In this document: piece after piece, positions 25,535 through 35,014 of the stretch
Layout: the number at the start of each line of letters is the position of its first letter
How positions within the stretch are numbered: position 1 is the first letter of the stretch
The notes under the pieces: model-generated
Told to the model about the DNA's origin: nothing
The model's database searches: none
Seen by the model: only the letters and a program-made list of their open reading frames with translations
Assembly: GCA_016795485.1 (NCBI GenBank)
Contig: JAEUHM010000002.1
Span: 1 to 56,387 of the forward strand
Direction of reading: 5' to 3'
Source of the DNA: Verrucomicrobiaceae bacterium
Lineage (GTDB): Bacteria; Verrucomicrobiota; Verrucomicrobiia; Verrucomicrobiales; Verrucomicrobiaceae
Length of the DNA stretch: 56,387 bases
Translations under genes and position numbers: made by a program

Positions 25535-25996
25535 TTACTTCGCCTTAGCGGTTGCTTTGGCGAGGTCCTTGAGGCCTGCGGCGCGTGCTTTGACGGCCAT
25601 TTTCCAGGCTTCTTCAGTGCCATATTTGTCCACGGAGAAGGCACGTGAATGACGTGCGCCTTCCACGGACCAGGATGCAATGGCAAACTTGAACTTGTAG
25701 GTCTTCTTGCCCTTGACGATGACCTTGTCTACCCAGCGCACTCCGACGGTGCCGGAAGTGTTGTGAGAGGGCAAGATTTTTGCGCGCTCGACGGGGTTGA
25801 GGGTCTTGTATTTGGGTTCCATTTCATCACGGTGCTGACGAGCAGCTGCAAGGGCCTTCTTTTGGCCTCCGTGTTTGCCATCTGAGAAGTAAGCCTGATA
25901 GGACTTACCTTTGCGGAAGAAGCGGACCATATAGCCTCCAGTGGAGTTGGCGTAATTGGCGCGCGTTATGTGTCTGTCTGGGTTTGGCTTTGCCAT
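25535..25996 (-). CDS. Small AP2/ERF-like DNA-binding protein
   Basis: A 153-aa basic protein with two successive AP2-like units. The first (about 18-60) reads GGYMVRFFRKGKSYQAYFSD then KALAAARQHRDEM. The second (about 80-140) reads SGTVGVRWVDK, FKFAIASWS, SRAFSVDKYG and EEAWKMAVKAR. In bacteria and phages such domains usually accompany HNH homing endonucleases or integrases. Here no nuclease is attached. It lies between dnaK and groES on the same strand and could be co-transcribed with either. DNA binding is inferred from the fold only. The tail is Ala/Lys-rich. Confidence 0.7.
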   Translation of the reverse strand: MAKPNPDRHITRANYANSTGGYMVRFFRKGKSYQAYFSDGKHGGQKKALAAARQHRDEMEPKYKTLNPVERAKILPSHNTSGTVGVRWVDKVIVKGKKTYKFKFAIASWSVEGARHSRAFSVDKYGTEEAWKMAVKARAAGLKDLAKATAKAK

Positions 25997-26074
25997 ACTG
26001 TTAGGTTTTGGGGATGTCTGAGAGCGGAGCTCCCATGTGGTTGTGGTTGTAAGGCCGGTTCCTTCCTCCGGAGA

Positions 26075-28006
26075 TCAAGCTTTCTTCTCGTCTACGACTT
26101 CAGCGTCTACAACGTTGCCTTCAGTTTTATTGCTGGTGGACTCAGTCGTAGTATTCGTCGTTTCAGACGCCCCGGTTGGCACGGGGCCGCCTGCCATGCC
26201 TGCCGCAGAAGCGGCCTGATAGGCAGCTGCAAACAACTTCTCTAGCTCCTCGACCCCGCGCTTCATGGCATCGTGGTCATTGGCTTCAACCGCCTGCTTC
26301 AAGCTGGCGATTTTGTCCTTCAGGGGTGCTACTTGGTCTGCTGGCACTTTGTCTTCCATCTCTTTGAGACTTTTCTCGGTCTCATGGGCAAGCGTTTCTG
26401 CCTTGTTCTTGATTTCGGCCTGCTCGCGGCGCTTCTTGTCTTCCTCCGCGTGGGACTCAGCATCCCGCTTGGCTTTCTCAATCTCATCAGGGGTCAAACC
26501 TGAGCTGCCAGCGATGCTGATCTTCTGCTCCTTGCCAGTGGTTTTCTCCTTGGCAGACACATTGAGGATACCGTTGGCATCGATGTCAAAAGTGACTTCG
26601 ATTTGTGGCACACCACGAGGCATCGGCGGAATGCCGTCCAGCTTGAAAGTGCCGAGCACTTTGTTGTCACGGCTCATTGGGCGCTCACCCTGTAGCACCA
26701 CGATTTCGACTCCAGGTTGGCTATCGCTATACGTAGAGAAGACTTGGCTGTGCTTCTTCGGGATGGTCGTGTTGCGAGGAATCATTGGAGTGGCGATGCC
26801 GCCCGCCGTCTCGATGGCCAGAGTGAGAGGTGTTACATCAAGAAGCAAAACGTCTTTCACATCGCCCTTGAGCACGCCACCCTGAATGGCAGCACCTACT
26901 GCGACCACTTCATCTGGGTTAACACCTTGATGCGGATCTTTGCCAGCAAGCTTGCGGGCTGTCTCCACCACCTTGGGCATCCGTGTCATGCCGCCCACGA
27001 GGACGAGTTCGTCCACCTGGCTAGCGCTCAGTTTTGCTTCTGCAAAGCATTCACGCACAGGTTTGATAGTTCTCTCGAATAGATCATCACAAATCTGCTC
27101 CATCTTAGCCCGGGAAAGGGACTTCATGATGTGCTTGGGACCTGTTTGATCAGCCGTGATGAATGGCAGGCTGATGTCGTAGTTCTGTGCGGAACTGAGA
27201 GCAATCTTCGCCTTCTCGGCCTCCTCTTTAATACGCTGAAGGGCATCTGGCTGACTGCTGATGTCGATGCCAGTCTCTGCTTTGAACTCTGACATGATCC
27301 AGTCAATGATTTTCCGGTCCCAGTCATCACCGCCAAGGTGGGTGTCACCATCCGTGGCGAGCACTTCAAAGACCCCTTCTCCAATCTCCAGGATCGAGAT
27401 GTCAAATGTTCCACCACCGAGGTCATACACGGCGATCTTCTCATCACTCTTGCTTTCCAGGCCGTAAGCCAAAGATGCCGCAGTAGGTTCGTTGATGATA
27501 CGGCGCACGTTAAGGCCAGCGATCTCACCAGCTGCTTTTGTGGCGTTGCGCTGGGAGTCGTTGAAGTAAGCTGGAACGGTGATGACCGCTTCAGAGATCG
27601 TCTCGCCAAGGCGTGCTTCGGCATCGGCCTTTAGCTTTGACAGGATCATCGCACTCACCTCTTGGGGAGAATAGGTCTTGGTCTCGCCGCCGACTTCCAC
27701 CTGCACATGTGCATCGCCGTTTGCCGCGGCCACGATCTTGTAGGGCACGTTCTTGTCCACTTCGGTCAACTCAGCGTATTTGCGTCCCATGAGACGCTTC
27801 ACGGAGAACACGGTGTTCCGTGGATTGGTCACAGCTTGGCGCTTGGCGGCCTGACCCACAACTCGCTCGCCCGACTTGGTGAACGCCACAACCGAGGGTG
27901 TCGTGCGCGCGCCCTCAGAGTTCTCCAGCACTACAGGCTTGCCTGCCTCAAGGACAGCCATGCAGGAGTTTGTAGTGCCAAGGTCGATGCCGAGAATCTT
28001 ACTCAT
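26075..28006 (-). CDS. dnaK: Chaperone DnaK (Hsp70)
   Basis: A 643-aa Hsp70 with the ATPase start [26 protein letters not shown], the DLGGGTFD phosphate loop, the linker [12 protein letters not shown] and a substrate-binding domain. It ends in a variable tail with the typical [14 protein letters not shown] terminus. I chose the ATG at 28006 because the longer frame adds 21 residues with no family similarity. No dnaJ or grpE gene is adjacent. The 208-bp gap upstream must hold its promoter. Nothing there matches CIRCE. Confidence 0.98.
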   Translation of the reverse strand: MSKILGIDLGTTNSCMAVLEAGKPVVLENSEGARTTPSVVAFTKSGERVVGQAAKRQAVTNPRNTVFSVKRLMGRKYAELTEVDKNVPYKIVAAANGDAHVQVEVGGETKTYSPQEVSAMILSKLKADAEARLGETISEAVITVPAYFNDSQRNATKAAGEIAGLNVRRIINEPTAASLAYGLESKSDEKIAVYDLGGGTFDISILEIGEGVFEVLATDGDTHLGGDDWDRKIIDWIMSEFKAETGIDISSQPDALQRIKEEAEKAKIALSSAQNYDISLPFITADQTGPKHIMKSLSRAKMEQICDDLFERTIKPVRECFAEAKLSASQVDELVLVGGMTRMPKVVETARKLAGKDPHQGVNPDEVVAVGAAIQGGVLKGDVKDVLLLDVTPLTLAIETAGGIATPMIPRNTTIPKKHSQVFSTYSDSQPGVEIVVLQGERPMSRDNKVLGTFKLDGIPPMPRGVPQIEVTFDIDANGILNVSAKEKTTGKEQKISIAGSSGLTPDEIEKAKRDAESHAEEDKKRREQAEIKNKAETLAHETEKSLKEMEDKVPADQVAPLKDKIASLKQAVEANDHDAMKRGVEELEKLFAAAYQAASAAGMAGGPVPTGASETTNTTTESTSNKTEGNVVDAEVVDEKKA

Positions 28007-28214
28007 AGTGAAAAAGGGGTATTTGGGTCCTCCTCTTTGGCATGGATCGTGCCAGAATACGTAACTCACGTTAAATCAACGCGTTACGATTCTATGAGGC
28101 GTTCTACTCACGCCAAAAAGTGTCAAATTGGCTCAATGACTCCTGCTTGAAGCGCCGGAATGGCCCAGTAGTCACTTCCGACCGTCACCGAAGCACGCGA
28201 TCCAGGTTGGAGGC

Positions 28215-30542
28215 CTACTTTCTGGGCGCTACAGGGGTGACGATGGTGCTCGAACTTGGAGGAGGGGAAGGCTGGACAGGGGCGACCAATGGAGCCGCTT
28301 GTTTGATTGGCAATGTCTTGGATTCCTTCTGCCACAAGGCTTCCCCGCTGAGGTGCGCCAAAATGGCACCTGCGACAAGTGTGCCTCCAAAGAACACTGA
28401 GGCCTTCAACCAGGAGGGAATGGGCTCCTCAACATCCATGTCCCATCCTCCGACCTCGCCAGACTCCATCTGAGCGCTAGCACCACTGCCCCAGACCATC
28501 TGTTGGTGAACCGGCGAGCCTGGGTGGTCATCCCCATTGCGGGAGCCCTGGAACAACAACTCTGCAAATCCAATGCTCTCGTCAGCGCCATCTGAATCTG
28601 CGGTGTCGAGGGGAACGGCAGCGTTTAGAACCGGTGCAGCCCCCAACGCTACAGCGATAGGACTTGCTGGCAACATCTCCACCGATGGCGGAGCGTTTAG
28701 CGGGCGAGATTTGGCCTCAGAAGGAGATGTGGTATCCAGAGGCCGGCTGGCGGGCACTTCGTCTCTTCGGGGAGGCAACTCAGTGACCTTGGCTATCGGT
28801 GTCGTGGTGAGAGGATCACGCACCTCAACCACCGTTTGAGCCGCAGGCGAAATGGTGATCGCCGGTGAGCTTACGGGGGCTAAAGACTTGGTCGCTGGGG
28901 CTTTCTTCCCGCTAGATGGCGGAATGACCGTAATTGGTACCGATTGAACAAGGTCAAAGTGCTGGATGATTCTCGCGTACCTTGCAAGAAAATCAGCCCG
29001 GCTCGTCGGGCTCCCGTCTCGCGCTTTGTTGAGTTCTTCTTCCAGCAGAGTGCGGATACCTTCAAGCTCCCGTTGAGGGGTTGCGCCCTTGGCTCCTGCC
29101 AGCAGAAAATGAGCCACGCATGAAAGCCATCCCCCGTGCCAGATGTTGCCACCGCCGGGCAGCGGAGGAGGCAAAAGCACTCCGGGATCCGTCCCGCGTC
29201 CTGTCATCGCCGCTAGTGTGGGATGAGCACGGAGCATGATGTTGAATGAAGGCCACTCGGTGAGTTTGGCTTTCAACAGGCGTGCTGTGCGGCTGTCATC
29301 TCGCGCCATTCCAGTGAGCAACAGAATATCTTCCAACCTCAATTTTCTTGTTGGAAGCCTAGAGGTTTCCAACTGCGTCAAAGCCGCATCCAATCCAGCA
29401 AGAATGAGGTAAACCTCATTGACCTCCAGTTTGTCTCGCTCGGCCAGTAGTTCGGTGAGGCTGATGCCTTCAACCAGTTCCTCAGCGATGCAAGTGATGC
29501 CTCCTTTGACCTCATTGACGAGTGGCACGCTGATCAGCGCGCTGACATCACGTTTCCGGGCAAGTTTTTGTGCAGCAAGATCGAAATCCAGCACCGAGCG
29601 TCCTGCGAGATTTGCCGGAGGCACCTGTTCCACCATCACCGGCCTGCCCGCGCGAGTTAAAGTACCACGCATCGCATACGGATTGGCCATGTCGAGCCGC
29701 TGACTCTGGATTCGCACCAGATTGACCACAGCGCGCGCTACATCTTGATAACTCGCAAGTAGCGGGGCTACGAGGGCACGAGGCTTGTGCAACGTGGGTA
29801 TCTCGGCAGCGAGATGGTCGGGCACAATCTTCCTGAGCGCATCCCGGATCTCACGCATTGAGTCGATCAACTCTGGCCCACCGCTGCCGAGGACGGCCCC
29901 AAGCAGTTCCGAGAAGTCGAGCGCGATCACCTGGGTCTCAGGGAGTGTCGGACCACTCCCTCCTCCGGCTTTTTCCTGGAGGAACGCCCGCAGAAACTTA
30001 GCTTGGCGGTCAAAATTGGCCTTTACCAGCCTCACCTTATTCTTTCCGGCCCGTTCTACCACCCGGTAGTCTGCGGCGATCACCTGGATGGCAGAGGACC
30101 CCGTCTGGCAGATGCGGAAGGTGTCCAAAGCATTTTCTGACAAGTAATCTCCCCGTTCGGTCAGCGCTATGGCTGACTCTAACGCTCGGCCAGCGATCAT
30201 CACCGCCAACCAGACCGGGATTTCTTGCTGTCGCTGAAAGTATGTGCGGAGGGTCTCTCCGTCTACGTTTCCCGTGATGTAGAATGGGTTCCCATCGTCC
30301 TCACCGAAGTCAACTAGGCGGGCGAACAGGGGGTGTCCGACCCTTTGGAGGTTCTTGCACGATTGCTCAAATGCCGTTCGGTTGTCCAGCGGCTGAAGCA
30401 ACACGTGGCAATTGACAAAGTCCATGCGCTCCCGGTCGAAAGCCAGCACTGCTACTTGCTCAGGGGTACGCGCCAACTCGACGTTGCTCCCGCTAGCGTC
30501 CTGTACGATCTGATAGTGTCTGAAAATGCTTGGCTCTGCCAT
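28215..30542 (-). CDS. Kinase-fold-like membrane-anchored protein, probably a pseudokinase
   Basis: A 775-aa protein. The N-terminal half has two stretches recalling protein-kinase lobes (FARLVDFGEDDGNPFYITG, then about 340-460 with ALISVPLVNEVKGGITCIAEEL and LRLEDILLL), but no glycine-rich loop, HRD or DFG could be found. A Pro/Ser/Thr-rich linker (about 545-690) leads to a single membrane segment at about 711-731 (WLKASVFFGGTLVAGAILAH) and a Pro-rich tail. A regulatory or scaffolding role is likely rather than catalysis. The kinase relationship is tentative. It is transcribed toward dnaK. Confidence 0.6.
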   Translation of the reverse strand: MAEPSIFRHYQIVQDASGSNVELARTPEQVAVLAFDRERMDFVNCHVLLQPLDNRTAFEQSCKNLQRVGHPLFARLVDFGEDDGNPFYITGNVDGETLRTYFQRQQEIPVWLAVMIAGRALESAIALTERGDYLSENALDTFRICQTGSSAIQVIAADYRVVERAGKNKVRLVKANFDRQAKFLRAFLQEKAGGGSGPTLPETQVIALDFSELLGAVLGSGGPELIDSMREIRDALRKIVPDHLAAEIPTLHKPRALVAPLLASYQDVARAVVNLVRIQSQRLDMANPYAMRGTLTRAGRPVMVEQVPPANLAGRSVLDFDLAAQKLARKRDVSALISVPLVNEVKGGITCIAEELVEGISLTELLAERDKLEVNEVYLILAGLDAALTQLETSRLPTRKLRLEDILLLTGMARDDSRTARLLKAKLTEWPSFNIMLRAHPTLAAMTGRGTDPGVLLPPPLPGGGNIWHGGWLSCVAHFLLAGAKGATPQRELEGIRTLLEEELNKARDGSPTSRADFLARYARIIQHFDLVQSVPITVIPPSSGKKAPATKSLAPVSSPAITISPAAQTVVEVRDPLTTTPIAKVTELPPRRDEVPASRPLDTTSPSEAKSRPLNAPPSVEMLPASPIAVALGAAPVLNAAVPLDTADSDGADESIGFAELLFQGSRNGDDHPGSPVHQQMVWGSGASAQMESGEVGGWDMDVEEPIPSWLKASVFFGGTLVAGAILAHLSGEALWQKESKTLPIKQAAPLVAPVQPSPPPSSSTIVTPVAPRK

Positions 30543-30720
30543 GCGTGGTCCGCTCCAATCAAGACCCGTGCCAAGATGGCGCGCCCCTTCAAGTCGCGCA
30601 ACAAATCCGTGCCACCATCTTAAGCGGAATCGAGTTCGGCAAACTGTTTCTCAAGACTGAGAGTTTTGACCATACCTGAGAGGTATTTGAGACAAAAAAT
30701 ATAATTTCTAAAAATTGTTG

Positions 30721-30748
30721 TTGCTTAATTTATCATTGCAGATATTAT
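30721..30748 (+). promoter_or_regulatory. Likely sigma-70 promoter in an AT-rich island
   Basis: TTGCTT (30721-30726), a 16-bp spacer and TATTAT (30743-30748) stand in a strikingly AT-rich stretch (about 30690-30770) upstream of the ATG at 30772. The gap 30543-30771 holds no gene. A short palindrome ACCTGAGAGGT lies at about 30675. Confidence 0.5.
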
Positions 30749-30771
30749 TTTCATAACTGCAACTCAAAAGC

Positions 30772-31338
30772 ATGAACACAATTGATCTCGGCCTCATCGG
30801 ATTTGTCTACGGGAAGAACATCGCTCCCGCTGTCGAACCAACTGCTCCGGAAACAGACTCTCTCAGTCCAATTGAGCGCCTCCGTCGCTGGCGCGATGCC
30901 AATCAAGCTGAGTTTCGCGCCCGCCGTGTAGAAGGCATGAAGAAGTCGAGTGCCGTGCGTGAGAACCTACTTCGCCTCCACCGAGAAAAGAAAGCTGAAT
31001 GGCGCGCTTCCGCCCTGCGGAATCCGAAACTTCGGGCCACGGACCAGCATATCGCCGCAAAAGAGTGGACGGTACTCTCCCCGATTGGGGTGAAGCACAC
31101 TTTCCGCAACTTAAAGAAGTGGGTCCGCGAAAACCCAGACTTGTTCGAGCCTTCCGATGTCGAATGGAAGAGCAACAATGGAAGGCCTAATCAGGACTGG
31201 TGCCGTGCATTTCAGGGCATTGCCCGCCTGCGCCCTGGCAACTCCAAGTTCTTGCCAGAGTGGCAAGGCTGGCGCTGGTGCTATGAAGCAGAGGCCGTTT
31301 CCCAAGTCGAGAATGTCACACTCAGCCAAGCCGCCTGA
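30772..31338 (+). CDS. Protein with a NUMOD-like DNA-binding C-terminus
   Basis: A 188-aa protein. A charged helical middle (about 45-85, LRRWRDANQAEFRARRVEGM) precedes a C-terminal unit reading WTVLSPIGVKHTFRNLKKWV, then RENPDLF and WCRAFQGIARL, and finally EWQGWRW. The pattern of a short beta hairpin, an N-L-x-x-W/F helix and a closing W-x-G-W resembles the DNA-binding modules (NUMOD type) beside HNH nucleases, but no nuclease is present. Function unknown. It has its own AT-rich promoter and converges with the lipoprotein gene. The palindrome CTCTGAGATCAGAG lies between them (31350-31363). Confidence 0.6.
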   Translation: MNTIDLGLIGFVYGKNIAPAVEPTAPETDSLSPIERLRRWRDANQAEFRARRVEGMKKSSAVRENLLRLHREKKAEWRASALRNPKLRATDQHIAAKEWTVLSPIGVKHTFRNLKKWVRENPDLFEPSDVEWKSNNGRPNQDWCRAFQGIARLRPGNSKFLPEWQGWRWCYEAEAVSQVENVTLSQAA

Positions 31339-31373
31339 TCTCTGAAGAACTCTGAGATCAGAGCTTCAATGGC

Positions 31374-31799
31374 TCACCACCGGCTATCGTAAACGGGTGG
31401 CCGGTAGCCACGGAGTTGAGGCTCAAACTCGTCGAAGCAGCGATTGGCTGCGTTGCGAGCAACACCGTTGCGATCAAAAATGATGCGCGGACCCCCATCG
31501 CGACCTGTAGCCTCGGCCACGATGCCGGACCTGCTCATCAGACGAAGCGTTGCATCAGCATTCACGGGCCCAGTCTCGATGGAGAACTCCAGTTTGTATT
31601 CGGCAGGGCCGCGATTAGCTGGTTGGTAGCCATTGCGTTGCAGAATGGATGCTATCTGACCGAGATACTGCACTTCTCGCTCGTCCAGATCGTTCGGCAT
31701 CAAGACAGTCCTCACGGGCGGACCCCCAGGACCCGGCGGAACGGTGGCGCAACTGGGAAGGAACAGAGCAACGACGAGAAACAGAAGAACAGCTTTCAT
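31374..31799 (-). CDS. Small predicted lipoprotein
   Basis: A 141-aa protein with a lipoprotein signal (MKAVLLFLVVALFLPSC, lipobox LPSC, Cys17) followed by a Pro/Gly-rich linker. A mixed alpha/beta domain then resembles small DUF4136-like outer-membrane-associated lipoproteins (IASILQRNGYQPANRGPAEY, ANRCFDEFEPQL). The role is unknown. It lies 36 bp after the ABC ATPase gene on the same strand. Confidence 0.75.
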   Translation of the reverse strand: MKAVLLFLVVALFLPSCATVPPGPGGPPVRTVLMPNDLDEREVQYLGQIASILQRNGYQPANRGPAEYKLEFSIETGPVNADATLRLMSRSGIVAEATGRDGGPRIIFDRNGVARNAANRCFDEFEPQLRGYRPPVYDSRW

Positions 31800-31835
31800 A
31801 CTGGGGCCATGTTTGACATGAAGGCAGCTGAGCCG

Positions 31836-32729
31836 TCAAGCTTTCCGTGTGCCGGTAAGTTCCAGATAGGTTTCTTCAAGACTCTGTTTTTCGGCTGTCC
31901 ATGAATCAATGCGGACGCCACCGTCTACTAAGGCCTTAACGAAGTCGGCACCCTCCAGATCTGCGGGTAGATCGACGATTCCCTTCTTGTTGATGCTTGC
32001 CCCCAACCTGTTGGCGACCGCATCTGCCTCCCGGATGCTCGTTGTTTGCAGTTGAAAGCGCCGACCTTTGGCTCGCGCTGACAAAACACCATCGAATACC
32101 TTCCGACCTTCTTTGAGGATCACGCAGCGGTCACAAGTTTGCTCCACCTCGCTCAGCAAGTGCGAGTTGAGCAGGATAGTCATTCCCCACTCGCGTTTCA
32201 GCCTGAGCACTGTCTCGCGGAACTCCCTGATTCCTTCGGGATCAAGACCGTCCGTGGGCTCATCCAAGAGCAGCACTGACGGCCGTGGCAGCAATGCTTG
32301 GGCCAGTGCCAGCCTTTGACGCATGCCGTGACTGTAGGTGCCCGTCTTGCGCTTGGCAGCATTGACGAGATTCACCATCTCAAGCACTCGCGCTACTTCT
32401 CGTTCATCCCACCAACCGGACAGCGAGCAAAGTGCGCGCAAGTTTTGCCATCCAGTCAGGTAGTCGTAAAAAACGGCGGCCTCAAAAATGGCACCGATCT
32501 GCCGCAAGGCGCGTGTGCGATCTTGTTGCACACTAACGCCGCCGATGCGCACTTCACCCGCGTCAGGGTAAACCATCCCAAGCATGATGCCCATGACGGT
32601 GGACTTGCCTGCTCCATTGTGACCCAAGAGGCCAACGATTTGACCTGCGGGGACTTCAAACGACACCTCTCTCAGCGCCTGACGCGCCTCGCCACGGTAA
32701 CGTTTGCTCAACTGAACGGCCTCAATCAT
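31836..32729 (-). CDS. ABC transporter ATP-binding protein
   Basis: A 297-aa cytoplasmic ATPase with Walker A GHNGAGKS, a Q-loop region, a signature-like YSHGMRQRLALAQ and Walker B LLLDEPTDGLDP, closing with the switch histidine (ILLNSHLLSEVE). The C-terminal extension after about residue 215 is typical of the CcmA/NatA-type (drug or Na+ exporter-like) subfamily. No permease gene is adjacent in this window, so the substrate is unknown. The ATG at 32729 (MIEAVQLSKRY) is the natural domain start. It is divergent from the DUF1549 gene. Confidence 0.9.
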   Translation of the reverse strand: MIEAVQLSKRYRGEARQALREVSFEVPAGQIVGLLGHNGAGKSTVMGIMLGMVYPDAGEVRIGGVSVQQDRTRALRQIGAIFEAAVFYDYLTGWQNLRALCSLSGWWDEREVARVLEMVNLVNAAKRKTGTYSHGMRQRLALAQALLPRPSVLLLDEPTDGLDPEGIREFRETVLRLKREWGMTILLNSHLLSEVEQTCDRCVILKEGRKVFDGVLSARAKGRRFQLQTTSIREADAVANRLGASINKKGIVDLPADLEGADFVKALVDGGVRIDSWTAEKQSLEETYLELTGTRKA

Positions 32730-32796
32730 CCGGCACGCATTGAAGCCGCAGTCGGCGCGTTGGCAATAAGCGGTGCGTTTCGTGCGTAGGTTTTTC

Positions 32797-35007
32797 ATGA
32801 TGCTGCTACGCCCCCTGTGCATCCTTAGCTTTGCAATGTCTCACTGTGCCGTCTTTGCGGCTGGTGAGTCACGGCCATTGAACTTCATCAATGACATCCA
32901 GCCCATACTGACAAAGGCAAGCTGCAACTCTGGAGCCTGCCACGCAAAGGCCATCACTGGACAACGTGGATTCCGCCTATCGGTTCTCGGGTTCGAGTCT
33001 GACGAGGACTATGAAGCGATCGTTAAGCAGGGAAAGGGCCGCCGGATATTTCCGCCCGCACCCGAAGAGAGCCTTTTGCTTACCAAAGCCACAAACCAGA
33101 CGCCTCATGGGGGAGGAAAAAAACTCGAGCCGGGGTCTGTGTTTCACCAAACTTTAGTTCGTTGGATCAAAGAGGGCATGCCCTATGAATCCCCAAGCGA
33201 TGCCAAACTGACTGGGATATCCGTGGAGCCAGCTACCGTGATGTTGAAACCACTTTCCACCCAACAGTTGAAGGTGACGGCAGCATATTCAGACGGTTCC
33301 AAGCGAGATGTGACTGCACTTGCCCTGTATGAGGCGAATGACCGCAATATGGCAGAAGTGACAGAACAGGGCCTCATGAAGATCCGCGACCTGCCTGGCA
33401 ACATCGCAGTGATGGTGCGTTACTCTGGCTTGGTTTCTGTGTGCAGCATCTCTGTGCCGCTGGGGTTAGCTGTGACGTCAGTGCCGCCAGAGAAGAACTT
33501 CGTGGACAAACTGGTGTTCGCTAACTTGAAAAGACTGGGCATTCCGCCGTCTCCTGTTTGCGATGATTCGACGTTCCTTCGTCGAGTGTCGCTCGATATA
33601 GCGGGGCGGTTACCAACGCTGGAGGAAACTCAGACATTTTTGGCAAATCGCTCTCCCAATAAGCGAGATGAAGCGGTCGATGCGTTGCTGAAGAGTCCTG
33701 ATTATGCCGACTATTTTGCCAACAAGTGGACGACTCTGCTGAAAAATCAGCGCGAAGACGCTGCTGACATCACCGCTAACTTTGCCTTTCACGCTTGGAT
33801 GCGGGACAACTTGCTCGCAGATACGCCCTACGACCAGATCGTGAGGCAAATCCTGGCTTCGACCGGAACAATAGTCTCAAATCCGCCCGTGGCCTGGTAC
33901 AAGAGGGTAAAAGAGCCTAACCAACAACTGGAAGACGTGGCGCAGTTGTTCCTCGGTGTGAGGATGCAATGCGCTCAGTGCCACCACCATCCCTTTGAAA
34001 AATGGCGCCAAGCGGACTACTACCATTTGGCAGCATTTTTCACGCGGATTGGCCGCAAACCGACCGCCATTGCCGGAGAGGATTTGATTTTCCACAAACG
34101 AGGCAAGGCAGAAGCGGAACATCGCAAAACACGCGTCATGCTGAAGCCGGCAGGCCTTGGACAGACGCCGCTGGATGTAGCTCCAGACGATGATCCGCGC
34201 TTGAAATTGGTGGACTGGATGGCGGAGAAAAATAATCCGTTCTTCGCCAAATCTTTGGCCAATCGCTACTGGAAGCACTTCTTCAAAAAAGGTCTCGTGG
34301 AGCCAGAAGACGACCTCCGCGATTCCAACCCGCCAACGAACCCCGAACTGCTGGATGCATTGGCTCGGCATTTTGTGGATTCGAAGTTCGACCTCAAAGC
34401 GCTCGTGCGGGCAATCACGCAAAGCCATGCTTATCAACTCAGCGCCATGCCCAATGATGCCAATGCGCTGGACCGACAGAACTTCTCTCACTTTTACCCA
34501 AAGCGCATGACTGCGGAAGTTTTGCTCGATTCTGTAGACATGGTTACGGGCTCGAGAACAGATTTTGCAGACCTCCCACCAGGAACACGCGCCGTGGCGC
34601 TCCCTGACAACAGCTACAATCGCGCCTCTCCGTTTCTCAAGGTCTTTGGCCGACCCGAGGGCTCCAGTGTTTGTGAATGTGAGCGCACGCAGTCCGCTAG
34701 TTTGGCCCAGAGTCTGCATTTGATGAACGCCAGTGATATCAAATCAAAGCTTGCCGCAGCCAATGGCATGGCCGACAAGCTAACAAAGCTGGAGGAGCCA
34801 GAGCCCAAGCGCATCCGGCAATTGTACTTGAGTGCTTACTCTCGGGAACCTTCCGCAGAAGAAGCCCGTATCGCAGAAGCCCATCTGGCCAAGCCGCGCA
34901 TGGACGCACAGGGCAAGGCCCTGGACTCAGTTCGGAGCCGCAGGATGGGATACGAAGATATCATCTGGGCTTTGGTGAACACCAAAGAGTTTCTCTACAA
35001 TCACTGA
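32797..35007 (+). CDS. Secreted PSCyt/Ig-like/DUF1549-DUF1553 protein
   Basis: A 736-aa protein with a signal peptide (MMLLRPLCILSFAMSHCAVFA). A haem-like CNSGACH segment follows at about residue 43. A Big_2-type Ig-like domain spans about 140-225 (VMLKPLSTQQLKVTAAYSDG), then DUF1549 (RRVSLDIAGRLPTLEE) and DUF1553 (FAKSLANRYWKHFF). The central CAQCHHHPFEKW is diagnostic. Genes of this type are greatly expanded in Planctomycetota and Verrucomicrobiota, are often near sulfatases or DUF1501 genes, and are linked to polysaccharide use, but the biochemistry is unsettled. The DUF1501 partner is not adjacent. The frame extends to a GTG at 32773. I chose the first ATG. Confidence 0.92.
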   Translation: MMLLRPLCILSFAMSHCAVFAAGESRPLNFINDIQPILTKASCNSGACHAKAITGQRGFRLSVLGFESDEDYEAIVKQGKGRRIFPPAPEESLLLTKATNQTPHGGGKKLEPGSVFHQTLVRWIKEGMPYESPSDAKLTGISVEPATVMLKPLSTQQLKVTAAYSDGSKRDVTALALYEANDRNMAEVTEQGLMKIRDLPGNIAVMVRYSGLVSVCSISVPLGLAVTSVPPEKNFVDKLVFANLKRLGIPPSPVCDDSTFLRRVSLDIAGRLPTLEETQTFLANRSPNKRDEAVDALLKSPDYADYFANKWTTLLKNQREDAADITANFAFHAWMRDNLLADTPYDQIVRQILASTGTIVSNPPVAWYKRVKEPNQQLEDVAQLFLGVRMQCAQCHHHPFEKWRQADYYHLAAFFTRIGRKPTAIAGEDLIFHKRGKAEAEHRKTRVMLKPAGLGQTPLDVAPDDDPRLKLVDWMAEKNNPFFAKSLANRYWKHFFKKGLVEPEDDLRDSNPPTNPELLDALARHFVDSKFDLKALVRAITQSHAYQLSAMPNDANALDRQNFSHFYPKRMTAEVLLDSVDMVTGSRTDFADLPPGTRAVALPDNSYNRASPFLKVFGRPEGSSVCECERTQSASLAQSLHLMNASDIKSKLAAANGMADKLTKLEEPEPKRIRQLYLSAYSREPSAEEARIAEAHLAKPRMDAQGKALDSVRSRRMGYEDIIWALVNTKEFLYNH

Positions 35008-35014
35008 AGCACTC

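Noticed and set aside
32980..33010. A tRNA-like T-arm motif (GGTTCGAGTC)
   Set aside because: It lies inside the DUF1549 coding frame and there is no matching acceptor stem or anticodon arm.
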